DNA from: Dendrolimus kikuchii
Lineage: Eukaryota > Arthropoda > Insecta > Lepidoptera > Lasiocampidae
Assembly (NCBI GenBank): GCA_019925095.2
Contig: CM034412.1
Coordinates: 12,376,001 to 12,440,000, forward strand
Length of the DNA stretch: 64,000 nt
Direction of reading: 5' to 3'
This document shows, in pieces, positions 32,801 to 42,000 of the stretch (its first letter is position 1; each line of letters opens with the position of its first letter). The translations under genes were made by a program, and so were the position numbers. Below the pieces are notes generated by a model. That model did not search any database, was not told the origin of the DNA, and saw nothing but the letters and a program-made list of their open reading frames with translations.

Positions 32801-33333
32801 AAAGGTTTCATTTTTGTCAAAATAGTAAAAGAACCATAAAAATGGATATTAAATATGTTTTTATAAAACTAATAAAGTATCACTGTACTTCAAGTGGACA
32901 AGTTGATTATCATGATTAGCAAGATTTTATTCATGTTAACCAAAAAAATATTTATTATATTTTATGCTTTCTATTACAACTTTTCGAGTTAAAGAGGAAA
33001 ATTGAACACTTGTTTAAGAAATAATGATAAAGAAGTGTTCAAACATGCTCTAACTCTATGAATAAGACTGTTAAAGTATGTTTTATGCCACATACAATTA
33101 AGATAAACAAATGATTAATGAAATCAAGATGATGTCAGAGTTTAAAATTTCAAACATTAAGAAACCTCTACAAGCATTGTCTGTGAAAAATAATAAAGAA
33201 TCTACTCTGTGAATGGAATGCCAAGTGACAGAGACTATTTCGACACGTTTCCAAGATTGGGAAACCGAAAAGAAAGTATCTATATTGGTACAATGTGGTA
33301 ATATTTCATACTGATAACAAAAAGGTTACAAAC

Positions 33334-33580
33334 CTAAACAACATACGACGAACTTCAGCAGAGTGAAGATAAATGCATTGTAGAAATTCGCATCGTAGTA
33401 ATTAGCGTCAGCGTCCGTGAGATCGACGTGGTCGACCGTAAAGTTGCTTAGCACTGACACTTCTTCCCCGCTCGTCACCGGCAACCCCAGACTGATTTTC
33501 AGGAACTCATCCACCACAAAGAGTGGTGGCACCCTCAGCAGCACCTCTACAAGGGCCAAAGCCTTTGATCTCAAAGACAT
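33334..33580 (-). CDS. Trc8: TRC8/RNF139-like E3 ligase, exon 1 with start codon
   Basis: ATG at 33580 is preceded in frame by a stop (TGA), so it is the first Met. The text MSLRSKALALVEVLLRVPPL, then FVVDEFLKISLGLPV matches the N-terminal 'ALEVALRVPxLxxxD' signature of RNF139. After 82 codons one base (G) is left at the gtttgt donor. It completes a Gly codon with the GA that opens exon 2 at 17938, giving FVVCCLG-CKSALCIFVL across a hydrophobic helix. If unspliced, translation would stop two codons later. Exon composition is GC-richer than the flanks. The two exons sum to 2016 bases, 671 residues plus stop. Confidence 0.85.
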
Positions 33581-33739
33581 TATTCATTTATGCTGCCCGT
33601 CAAACACAATAACACACATAATTTAGTCACTACTGCCAAAACCATTCATGTAACAATTAACACGATTCGGAGTTGTTATTTTTGCTTTATATTCTTTTTA
33701 TTTTATTTAGTGTCACGTAATATAAAATACGAACAGATA

Positions 33740-33850
33740 CGAAAATAATGACTGAAATTTTTGCGACAATAAAAAATTGACATTACAAATTTCGATGTTG
33801 CCAAATTCAATAAAATGTCATCCTGCCTGTGGTCGAATTGTAGTAGTATT
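33740..33850. repeat. Unnamed repeat, direct copy of 42470-42575
   Basis: Shares gacaataaaaaattgac, aatttcgatgttgccaaa and aataaaatgtc with 42470-42575. It lies within 300 bp upstream of the TRC8-like start codon. Confidence 0.5.
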
Positions 33851-33888
33851 GAGAACTGAAAAAGGACTACTATTTCTTCTGTGGTATT

Positions 33889-34627
33889 TAGTCCGGTCAA
33901 TTTAGACATTCGAAGGTGCATAAAATCACAAAAAGCTGAAAATCAGTAAAATTGTTCAAAACATAATTATAAATAAAAAATTTAAGTTCCCATCATTCCT
34001 GTGTATGGAATTTTTTTTACTCGAGGTAAAAAATGAGTTTCGCGATTTTCAGCAAAACGGTAAGCGCTTAAAACCGTTAAAACGTAATTTTATTATGTAT
34101 ACAAGTCGCGAAAACTTAAGAAAATATTAAAACGGTAAGTTTTATTATAAAAGTACTTCAGACAAAAATTGTAGATCATAAAATTATCTATAAAAATGTA
34201 TCAATACTGTTTTCCCTACGTGCCACGTTTCTGAGATATAACGATTCAAAAAGTTGTAAAATATATAACAACTCTAGAGATGTATATACGTGGCGTACTG
34301 ATGCATATTATGACGATAACAACTTTTACAACTTTTTGAAACGGTGGGTCATAGGAAAAAAATATTAAAACATTTTTTATAGATAATTTTATGATCTACA
34401 ATTTTTATTTGAGGTACTTTTATGATAAAACTTACCATTTTGCTGAAATTCGCGAAAAACTCATTTTTTTACCTTTGACCTCGAGTAAAAAATTTTCCAT
34501 ACACGGGAATGATGGGAACTTATTTTTTTTTATTTATAATTATGTTTTGAACAATTTTACTGATTTTCAGCTTGTTGTGATTTTATGCACCTTCACTCTC
34601 ATTTTTTGGTCTAGATTGACCGGACTA
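33889..34627. mobile_element. Palindromic MITE (739 bp) upstream of the TRC8-like gene
   Basis: Ends tagtccggtcaat and attgaccggacta are inverted. The arms stay complementary almost to the centre (for example gtgcataaaatcac at left and gtgattttatgcac at right; gtagatcataaaattatcta and its complement). The centre is near 34290. The left arm carries a 64-bp foreign insert (34065-34128). No transposase is encoded. A diverged end may lie at 35470. Confidence 0.75.
34065..34128 (+). mobile_element. 64-bp Penelope-like end inserted in the MITE
   Basis: The insert begins cgcttaaaaccgttaaaacg and ends cgaaaacttaagaaaatatt. AAAACGGTAAG is duplicated at 34054-34064 and 34129-34139. The right MITE arm lacks the insert, which confirms the boundaries. 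Confidence 0.75.
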
Positions 34628-35706
34628 ATTATAATAGTCGCAAAATAAAAAGCCCGATTTAACACTTAAGACGTCTATAAAGCGTTACTTTATCTAACAA
34701 GTTTTCTGTATATATATATATATTAGAATACTTAGAAGAAATTATCTTTCAAAACAATTTTATTAACATCTAAAAATTATTTTATATATATATTTAATGT
34801 TTCGTCCAACTAATAGTTTATATATACATATACGGATGTTATATTATATACTGTATTTATAAATCATATATATTGTATTTATTTAACTTCAGGAATTTGT
34901 GTGACACAAGAACTTAAAATAAAACAAACGATTACTTATTACCTATTTAATAAGTGTTCGTATGGCTCAGCTGCTTGTATGTCTTCAACTGACACAATTC
35001 AACCGAGTTCTTGTGAAAAAGCAACATTTGATTACACAGTTTACATTTATTACAAAATTACTACTAAAATACTATCAATATGCTACAAATGTATTTTAGA
35101 GAAATTTTACACATGTCTAGAAAGTAAAACTACACAGTACAACGTCTCCTTTCAGTTTCTGCCAAAAACTTTGTGTTCGAGTGGGTCGAATTGGTAGTCA
35201 ATGCTTGTTGTCAATATTGTAGTTTTATTTAAAACAATGTCAGGTTAAATCTCATAGTCTAAACAGCCTTGATTAATCCATGTGACAGTGCTACCAACTG
35301 CACAGTAATTACGGTAAAATCACCATCATCAGCATAGATTTACTACTTACCGTAGCATTATAACTACGTTAGCTAAAAACATTTTAACGTTGCGGTATTT
35401 TCGTTTTATTCTAATGACAACACTGTTTTATGCGTACTACGCGCATCATATTTTTCGAGAATTCCCCTAATAGTCCGGTCTCATTTTGGAATTCTATGTA
35501 TTTGAATTTAGATGTCGTATTGTATGTAAGAACTATTTAATTCAACTAGTTTATTTGCATCTTAATTGATTAACAATTCATTCGTAAAAAATGGAACAAA
35601 ACAAATAAGCAAAAATCTGATCAGTGACGTCATGAACGATTGAAAATGGTGGCTAGCGTTGCCAGAAATACTAGATCTAAGTTCCAAATATCATTTTAGA
35701 TCACTA
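34628..35706. other. Intergenic AT-rich DNA
   Basis: A 98-codon + ORF (34901-35197) is not recognised and has no clear coding character. A perfect TGACGTCA (CRE-like) is at 35635-35642, with no gene attached. I see nothing else. Confidence 0.35.
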
Positions 35707-36289
35707 CCCGCAGGGGGGCTTGGTGGTGACCCGCAGGGGGGCTTTGTGGCGAAGCCTTAGGTGAGTAGCGAAACCTCGTACCTGACTCCGGGGGCCAAGG
35801 CAAGGCCCCCGCCTCCGAGCTTGCCTTAACCAGCCGTCAGGGAGTGGAGATCGCTAGAGCTAACACTTAAGCTCCAGGGGTGGAAGTGATAAATAGCATC
35901 ACGTCAGAAGTAGCTTCGGTGAACCTGCAGCCCACCTCTCTACACCCCTTAGCCACTCACACACATGTTGCCCCTGTCTTCTATGGCATCTTTTGGGGCC
36001 CATGCAGGGAGTGGCGAGTCACCGTCTCCGCATTTTTCCATGTTTCCTGAACATTGCGACGGGCAGACGCCATAGTCCCATATTTCCAGACCCGCAGTAC
36101 CACTAGCAGTTCACCCCTTATAGACCGGTACTTTTTGTCATTTCCCACAATAGTCCTACACTGGCCGGGGCTTGTCCTTGGGTGCATTACTATATGGTGC
36201 AGACAGGGATAATCGCCGACCAGAGTCACGCCACATTTACATTAAATTTGTCAAGGGGCCTCTACGTGTTAGCCTTCCAATGGGCCCAC

Positions 36290-36480
36290 TGTTTGAAATG
36301 AAACCTCTGTTTTATTCCATAGTGTTTGATAAGTTGTTTTTTTATTATTTGGCTCTGTATTTGTGTTGTCAGAATATAGATATATAAAATAAAAGACGTT
36401 TTTTTTCCTCTCTTAAAATTATATCAATTTATCAATAAATAAAGCTTCCAAAGATATTGTCGAGTCGATTTTTTTTAACA
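36290..36480 (+). repeat. BEL/Pao 5' LTR
   Basis: 191 bp, TG...CA ends. A TATA-like tatataaaa is at 36381-36389 and AATAAA-type signals follow at about 36387 and 36434. By visual comparison it is identical to the 3' LTR. Confidence 0.93.
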
Positions 36481-39400
36481 TGGCGACCGTGGAGTTGGAT
36501 GCAAGAAAGAAAGAAAGATCCGTTATGCGGCGATTATTTTCAAAGAATGCCAACTGTTTGGAAGGGCTTCTAGAAAGCCCGCAAACGGACTTCTTCGAAG
36601 TAGAATCTGCAAAAAAGCAGTTAAAGCAATACCATGAAGCTCTACAAATAATTGACGGAAAGATAAAAGATATAATTACATCTAACGCGGATTTTTCGGA
36701 AGACCAACTGGGGAAAGAATTGGAAGAAATTGAAAATTATACTTCGAGATGGCTACGCATATTAACGAAGTGTGAAATGTTGTTGGAAAAACAGAAGGAG
36801 GAGAGGAGTATTCCACAAAAGTGTGAGTCATTTCTTCATAGTCAATCCCTAAAAATACGTTTACCAAAGATAGAAATTACGAAATTTGATGGTAGCGTGA
36901 AAAATTGGCTTCCATTTTGGAATCAGTTTAAAAAGATCCATGAAAGTTCAGTGTTAGAAGATGAAGACAAGTTCCAGTATTTGTTACAAGCTGTCGTACC
37001 ACACACCGAGGCTAGAACTCTAGTAGAAAGTTATCCAGTCTCGAATGAGAACTATGTCAAATGCATGGAACATCTCATGTCAAGGTACGCTAGAGAGGAA
37101 CTTCTTACGCAACATTATGTACGAGAACTTCTACAATTAATATTAAATAAAAATCAAGAGGAGTCTCTCGTATCATTATACGATAAATTGAGTGCACATT
37201 TGAGGGCCCTTGAAACATTGGGTATATCAAAAAATCATGCTGCGTTTATACTACCCATGGTAGAGTCGGCGCTACCTCAGGAAATTCTTAAGGCATGGGA
37301 ACGTTCAGCTATACATAGTAATAAGATGGAAGAAGAGCTGAATAATTTATTGACATTCCTTAGGAAAGAGGTAGAAAGTGAACAGCGTTTTAATATGGCG
37401 AGAAGCACATTCACCGCGCATGAAGATACCAATACAACAAGGGAACATACGGCGGAGTGTCTCATCAACACAAACAAAAAAGAAAAGAAAACAGCATGTA
37501 TTTGGTGCGATAAAGAAAATCACAGTTCAGCCGAATGTTTTAAAATAAGTAAAATGAGTGTTGACCAAAGAAAAGAACATATAAGGAAAAAACGAGTATG
37601 TGATTTATGTTTTAAACGGGGACACATAGCTAAATTTTGCAAATTATATATAAAATGTTTTATATGTCAAAAAAGACACAACACTGTTTTCTGTCCGGTA
37701 CAAAATAATATAACGCGTGAGAGTGTGAGTACAGAACCTACTACATTGTCGACAGCGTCATCTTCCCACAAGGATACAACTTTGCTTCAAACTGTAGTGG
37801 TCGAGATTCATTACAATAATAGAAAAGTTTTGACAAGAGCTTTATTCGACAGTGGATCTCAACGCTCCTATGTAAAACAAAGCATTATAGATGTATTGGA
37901 AGCAAAACCTCTGAAAAGGGAAATGTTATCCCATTGTCTTTTTGGTGGTGTTACAACAAATTCAAAATTACATAATTTGTACAATTTAAAAATGAAAAGT
38001 TTTGAAAGTGATTTTGAAATGAACATTATGGCCTTAAGCCGAGATTCTATATGTAACAATATTCCTAAGGTTGATTTTAAAGATAAAAAACTATGTAATT
38101 TGTTAAATCAGCATAATATTATACTAACAGACAAAACTGGTGGTAATGATGATATAGGTATTTTGATAGGGGCTGATATTTCAGGTTTTTTGTTAACAGG
38201 CACGTTTGTTCAACTAGAAAACGGTTTAACAGCTATTAAAACCAAATTAGGATGGACTTTACAAGGTCAAGAAGTAAGTATTAGTAAAAATAGTACATCC
38301 ACTAGTATTCTATTCTGTGCTAACAATGAAAATGATTTTACAGCATATTGGTCACTGGAAATGTTAGGTATTAAAGACCCTACGGAAGTAAAATCAAAAA
38401 TGGAATTGGTAGCTGAAACATTAACAGCATTTGAGGAAACCATAAATATAAATGCTGAGGGGAGGTATGAGGTTATGTTACCATTTAAAGTAGGTTATGA
38501 AGATTTACTGTCTAATTTTGGCAAAGCGAAACAAAGGTTAGAAACTACTACGCAGAAGTTGATATCCAACGAGAAATTTGAAGAATATGATAAAATTTTC
38601 AAGGAGTGGGTTAATTTAGGTATCATAGAAGAGGTTCTTCCTTCACAAGTCGATCACAATATAGGCCACTACCTTGCTCATAGGGCTGTTATCAAGGAGT
38701 CTAGTTTGACAACTGCTCTCAGACCAGTGTTTGACGCATCGGCCACGGATAGAAATGGTATTAGTCTCAATATGTGTCTGGAGAAAGGCTTAAATTTGTT
38801 AGACTTGATACCTAATCTTTTAATAGGTTTCCGTAAAGGAGCTATAGGTATAACGGCTGATATAGCCAAAGCATTTTTACAAATAAGTTTACCTATAGAA
38901 CACAGAGATTTTTTAAAATTTCTATGGTGGGAAAATAAAAGTACTGAAAATATTGTCGTATATAGACATTGCCGAGTAGTGTTTGGATTGACATGTAGTC
39001 CTTTCTTGTTATCTGCGACAATTCAGCACCATTTGAATAAAACTAGTGGTAAGTATCTAGAAACAGCACAATTATTAAAGAAATCATTTTATGTAGATAA
39101 TTGTATTACAAGTTTGGACACGGAAAAAGAAGTTCATAAGTTTATTGAGGAATCCAGAGCTATAATGGAGATGGCAAAATTTAATTTAAGGCTGTGGGTG
39201 ACTGCTCCTCTGTCTATAAACGAGACAGGAAAGGAAGTAATATCTGTTCTAGGATTAAATTGGAATACTAAAGCCGATAAGCTTTTTTGTAATTTAGACA
39301 GTTTACCTGACTACAATAATTTACCTAGTAAAATAACGAAGCGTTATTTGCTCTCATTGATACAAAGGGTTTTTGATCCAATAGGTTTTACTGCTCCAGC

Positions 39401-41555
39401 TATGTTGATTCCTAAATTAGTACTTCAAGAAATATGGCTACTAAAATTACCTTGGGATGTACAATTGCCTAATGACATATTAACCAGATTTAAGGAATGG
39501 TATAAATATATAGCTTATTTAAAGGACTGTTCCATCCCACGTCGGTTAACCACTTTTATTTTAAAAGATAGTGAACTTAGTCTACATCTTTTCTGTGATG
39601 CGAGTAAAAATGGTTTTGGAGCAGGGGTGTGGCTGAGAACTCAAAATAGAAATGGAGTTTCAGTACAGTTATTGTCAGGAAAAGCAAGAGTTTCACCACC
39701 CAAAAAGATAACCATTACTAGACTAGAATTGACAGCTGCATTGATAGGTTCGAGATTACTAGCTCATGTTAGAGAAAACCTTAAATGTACTAACATTCAA
39801 GAATACTACTGGACTGACTCTGGAGTGACTTTAAGCTGGATTAAAAGAGAACTACCGTTAAATACTTTTGTAGGTAATAGAGTCAAGGAAATCAGACAAT
39901 ATACTAACATAAAGAATTGGTATCACATTCCAGGCGAGCATAATTGGGCGGATTTGGCGTCTCGTGGCTGTAATGCAAAAGAATTATTACAATGTCGATG
40001 GTGGGAAGGACCTGCTTGGTTACAGCAGCCTCGTGAAAATTGGCCACATTCTGAACTTGTTGTTGATGAAAGTGAAGTTTACCTAGAAACTAAGAAAACT
40101 GTATGTAATAAACATATTATTATTGAAGAGAACATACTCAATAAATTAGAAACCTATTTTTCAAAATATACAAAAATAATAAAAGGTATGGCATGGATTT
40201 TAAGATTTGTACATAATGTAAAGCATGTAAATAATAAAAGAATAGGTGTTATTTCATTTTCTGAATATGAGAAAGCCGAAAAGACAATTATTAAAATGAT
40301 ACAGAGTGAATGTAAAGAATATTTAAACAAAAATGTGAATTTAACAAAGTTTGTCGATACTGAAGGATTAATAAGGGTTAAGACTAAACTATTGTTATCA
40401 GAAGATTTTCCAGAAAGTATAAAAACACCTTACCTTTTACCGTCAGGAGCTCAAGTAATTCGGAAAATGGTGAGACAAAGACATGAACAGATTCAACATG
40501 CTGGAGCCAGTCAACTTATTACTGATTTGCGATCAAGATTTTGGATAATAGGCATTAGACGGATCGTCAAATCGGTTATTTCAAGTTGTATTATTTGCAA
40601 GAGATATAAATCTAAACCGACACAAGCGCCTACAGCGCCTTTGCCTTTAGAAAGAATTACATGCGCAGAGCCATTTAAGACAACGGGGGTCGATCTGGCA
40701 GGTCCATTAGTATTACGTAACAATGATAAATGTTGGATTGTATTGTATACCTGTGCCGTATATCGAGCAGTACATTTAGAACTGACTAGATCTTTATCTA
40801 CGGAAGCGTTTATGATGACATTGAGGAGATTTCTTGCTCGTCGAGGTCGTGTAGATACTATGATGTCTGATCAAGGAACTAATTTCATGGGGACAAAAAA
40901 TTTATTATCTTCTTTAAGATGGGAGGAGATACAAGAGGAGTCAACAGTTCGTCGCATCTCATGGAAAATGAACGCACCTTCCGCTGCTTGGTGGGGAGGC
41001 TACTGGGAGCGGCTAATTAGAATAATGAAAGATTTACTGCGTAAAATTTTAGGTAAAGCATCTGTTTCCTATGAAGAATTGGAAACTATAGTATGTGACT
41101 GTGAAGCTGTCATGAACGGCCGACCTTTAACGTATATAAATAGTGAGGGAGGTGAATATTTGGAACCATTAACTCCGGCTTATTTCATTCAACCTTTAGT
41201 GTCCAACAACACCACGGATTTAGATATAATTGATGGTGATATTCTCAATACTCGTCTGAAATATTTACAGTCTCTTAGAGAACAGTTTAGACAGAGGTTC
41301 AAATCGGAATATATTATGTCGCTTGTACAGAAAGGAAGAGAAACTTCAGATGTTTTAAGAGCAGGAGATGTTGTTTTAATAGAGACAGAAGAGAAGAGAT
41401 TAAAGTGGCCTTTAGGTTTAATAGAAACATTGACAGAAGGAAAAGATGGTGTAATGAGAACGGCGGTGGTAAAAACTTCCACAGGTAGAAAGGTACGGCC
41501 GGTGCAACGCTTGTACAAGTTAGAGGTAGCTGCTCCAACGACAAATTTCTTCTGA
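36480..41555 (+). CDS. BEL/Pao Gag-Pol polyprotein, 1691 aa, intact
   Basis: Domains in order: Gag-like DUF1759 region (about 125-300, PKIEITKFDGSVKNWLPFW); three zinc knuckles (about 340-352 CIWC, 374-387 CDLCFKRGHIAKFC, 393-405); aspartic protease (ALFDSGS, D457); reverse transcriptase (RPVFDASA ~747, ADIAKAFLQI with D794, YVDN 871-874); RNase H (LFCDAS, D1040, then TRLELTAAL and TDSG); integrase zinc finger (HEQIQHAG to CIICKRY, about 1335-1378); integrase core D1405, D1464, E1510; and a C-terminal DUF5641-type domain (about 1590-1691, AGDVVLIE). There is no stop or frameshift. The YVDN box has Asn where many reverse transcriptases have Asp; I recall both forms in BEL/Pao. The first ATG uses the last base of the LTR. 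Confidence 0.95.
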   Translation: MATVELDARKKERSVMRRLFSKNANCLEGLLESPQTDFFEVESAKKQLKQYHEALQIIDGKIKDIITSNADFSEDQLGKELEEIENYTSRWLRILTKCEMLLEKQKEERSIPQKCESFLHSQSLKIRLPKIEITKFDGSVKNWLPFWNQFKKIHESSVLEDEDKFQYLLQAVVPHTEARTLVESYPVSNENYVKCMEHLMSRYAREELLTQHYVRELLQLILNKNQEESLVSLYDKLSAHLRALETLGISKNHAAFILPMVESALPQEILKAWERSAIHSNKMEEELNNLLTFLRKEVESEQRFNMARSTFTAHEDTNTTREHTAECLINTNKKEKKTACIWCDKENHSSAECFKISKMSVDQRKEHIRKKRVCDLCFKRGHIAKFCKLYIKCFICQKRHNTVFCPVQNNITRESVSTEPTTLSTASSSHKDTTLLQTVVVEIHYNNRKVLTRALFDSGSQRSYVKQSIIDVLEAKPLKREMLSHCLFGGVTTNSKLHNLYNLKMKSFESDFEMNIMALSRDSICNNIPKVDFKDKKLCNLLNQHNIILTDKTGGNDDIGILIGADISGFLLTGTFVQLENGLTAIKTKLGWTLQGQEVSISKNSTSTSILFCANNENDFTAYWSLEMLGIKDPTEVKSKMELVAETLTAFEETININAEGRYEVMLPFKVGYEDLLSNFGKAKQRLETTTQKLISNEKFEEYDKIFKEWVNLGIIEEVLPSQVDHNIGHYLAHRAVIKESSLTTALRPVFDASATDRNGISLNMCLEKGLNLLDLIPNLLIGFRKGAIGITADIAKAFLQISLPIEHRDFLKFLWWENKSTENIVVYRHCRVVFGLTCSPFLLSATIQHHLNKTSGKYLETAQLLKKSFYVDNCITSLDTEKEVHKFIEESRAIMEMAKFNLRLWVTAPLSINETGKEVISVLGLNWNTKADKLFCNLDSLPDYNNLPSKITKRYLLSLIQRVFDPIGFTAPAMLIPKLVLQEIWLLKLPWDVQLPNDILTRFKEWYKYIAYLKDCSIPRRLTTFILKDSELSLHLFCDASKNGFGAGVWLRTQNRNGVSVQLLSGKARVSPPKKITITRLELTAALIGSRLLAHVRENLKCTNIQEYYWTDSGVTLSWIKRELPLNTFVGNRVKEIRQYTNIKNWYHIPGEHNWADLASRGCNAKELLQCRWWEGPAWLQQPRENWPHSELVVDESEVYLETKKTVCNKHIIIEENILNKLETYFSKYTKIIKGMAWILRFVHNVKHVNNKRIGVISFSEYEKAEKTIIKMIQSECKEYLNKNVNLTKFVDTEGLIRVKTKLLLSEDFPESIKTPYLLPSGAQVIRKMVRQRHEQIQHAGASQLITDLRSRFWIIGIRRIVKSVISSCIICKRYKSKPTQAPTAPLPLERITCAEPFKTTGVDLAGPLVLRNNDKCWIVLYTCAVYRAVHLELTRSLSTEAFMMTLRRFLARRGRVDTMMSDQGTNFMGTKNLLSSLRWEEIQEESTVRRISWKMNAPSAAWWGGYWERLIRIMKDLLRKILGKASVSYEELETIVCDCEAVMNGRPLTYINSEGGEYLEPLTPAYFIQPLVSNNTTDLDIIDGDILNTRLKYLQSLREQFRQRFKSEYIMSLVQKGRETSDVLRAGDVVLIETEEKRLKWPLGLIETLTEGKDGVMRTAVVKTSTGRKVRPVQRLYKLEVAAPTTNFF
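36481..36491 (+). promoter_or_regulatory. Primer-binding site (tRNA-Arg type, inferred)
   Basis: TGGCGACCGTG follows the LTR directly and is complementary to a tRNA 3' end CACGGTCGCCA, which I recall for tRNA-Arg. It also encodes residues 1-4 of the polyprotein. Confidence 0.7.
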
Positions 41556-41756
41556 CGCAGGAGCTATAAACAACAACATACTCGGAGTGGCAGGTCGGTT
41601 AAACTGCCAAGTAAGTTTCAATTATATGTTTAAACCAAAATACTATCCTCATTTTGTTTTATGTTTGGTACTAGTAATTACTAATTCAGATGTAACGGTT
41701 TTGGTAAGTTTTGTCTGTTATGCTTAAATATTTGATTTCTTTTAGCGTTGGGAGGA

Positions 41757-41947
41757 TGTTTGAAATGAAACCTCTGTTTTATTCCATAGTGTTTGATAAG
41801 TTGTTTTTTTATTATTTGGCTCTGTATTTGTGTTGTCAGAATATAGATATATAAAATAAAAGACGTTTTTTTTCCTCTCTTAAAATTATATCAATTTATC
41901 AATAAATAAAGCTTCCAAAGATATTGTCGAGTCGATTTTTTTTAACA
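41757..41947 (+). repeat. BEL/Pao 3' LTR
   Basis: Same 191 bases as 36290-36480, followed by the second CCCAC target copy. Confidence 0.93.
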
Positions 41948-42000
41948 CCCACGCAAGCCCTCCAAAAGTCCGGGCAATTTTTATGGCCCATGGTCTTGAA

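Larger units (their letters stand above)
17939..33333 (-). other. 15.4 kb intron of the TRC8-like gene
   Basis: The donor, read on the minus strand, is TTAG|gtttgt at 33333 and the acceptor ttccag at 17939. It contains no further convincing TRC8 exon. The phase of the two exons fits without one. It is filled with repeats listed separately: tRNA-SINEs, solo LTRs, a mariner, an R1-type element, SINE-like copies and jockey-like fragments. Confidence 0.75.
36290..41947 (+). mobile_element. Intact BEL/Pao LTR retrotransposon (5658 bp)
   Basis: Two identical 191-bp LTRs (TGTTTG to TTAACA) bound a single Gag-Pol ORF. CCCAC is duplicated at 36285-36289 and 41948-41952, and the unoccupied equivalent is at 60569-60573. 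The 201 bp after the stop codon hold no env-like ORF, only a purine-rich gttgggagga just before the right LTR, a likely polypurine tract. LTR identity including homopolymer lengths indicates a recent insertion. It is transcribed away from the TRC8-like gene, whose start is 2.7 kb to the left. Confidence 0.95.
35707..42000 (+). repeat. GC-rich dispersed repeat Y, copy 1, interrupted by BEL
   Basis: 35707-36289 plus 41948-42000 align with the continuous copy at 59993-60620 (gcaggggggctttgtggcga, gggggccaaggcaaggcccc, cccacgcaagcccyccaaaa). A short extra copy of the first ~20 bases is at 35707-35729. It lacks the left arm of the hairpin seen at 60441-60492. It may be part of a retroelement; no ORF is recognised. 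Confidence 0.75.

Noticed and set aside
35635..35642. CRE-like TGACGTCA
   Set aside because: A single 8-base palindrome is expected by chance at this scale, and no gene start is nearby in a fitting orientation.
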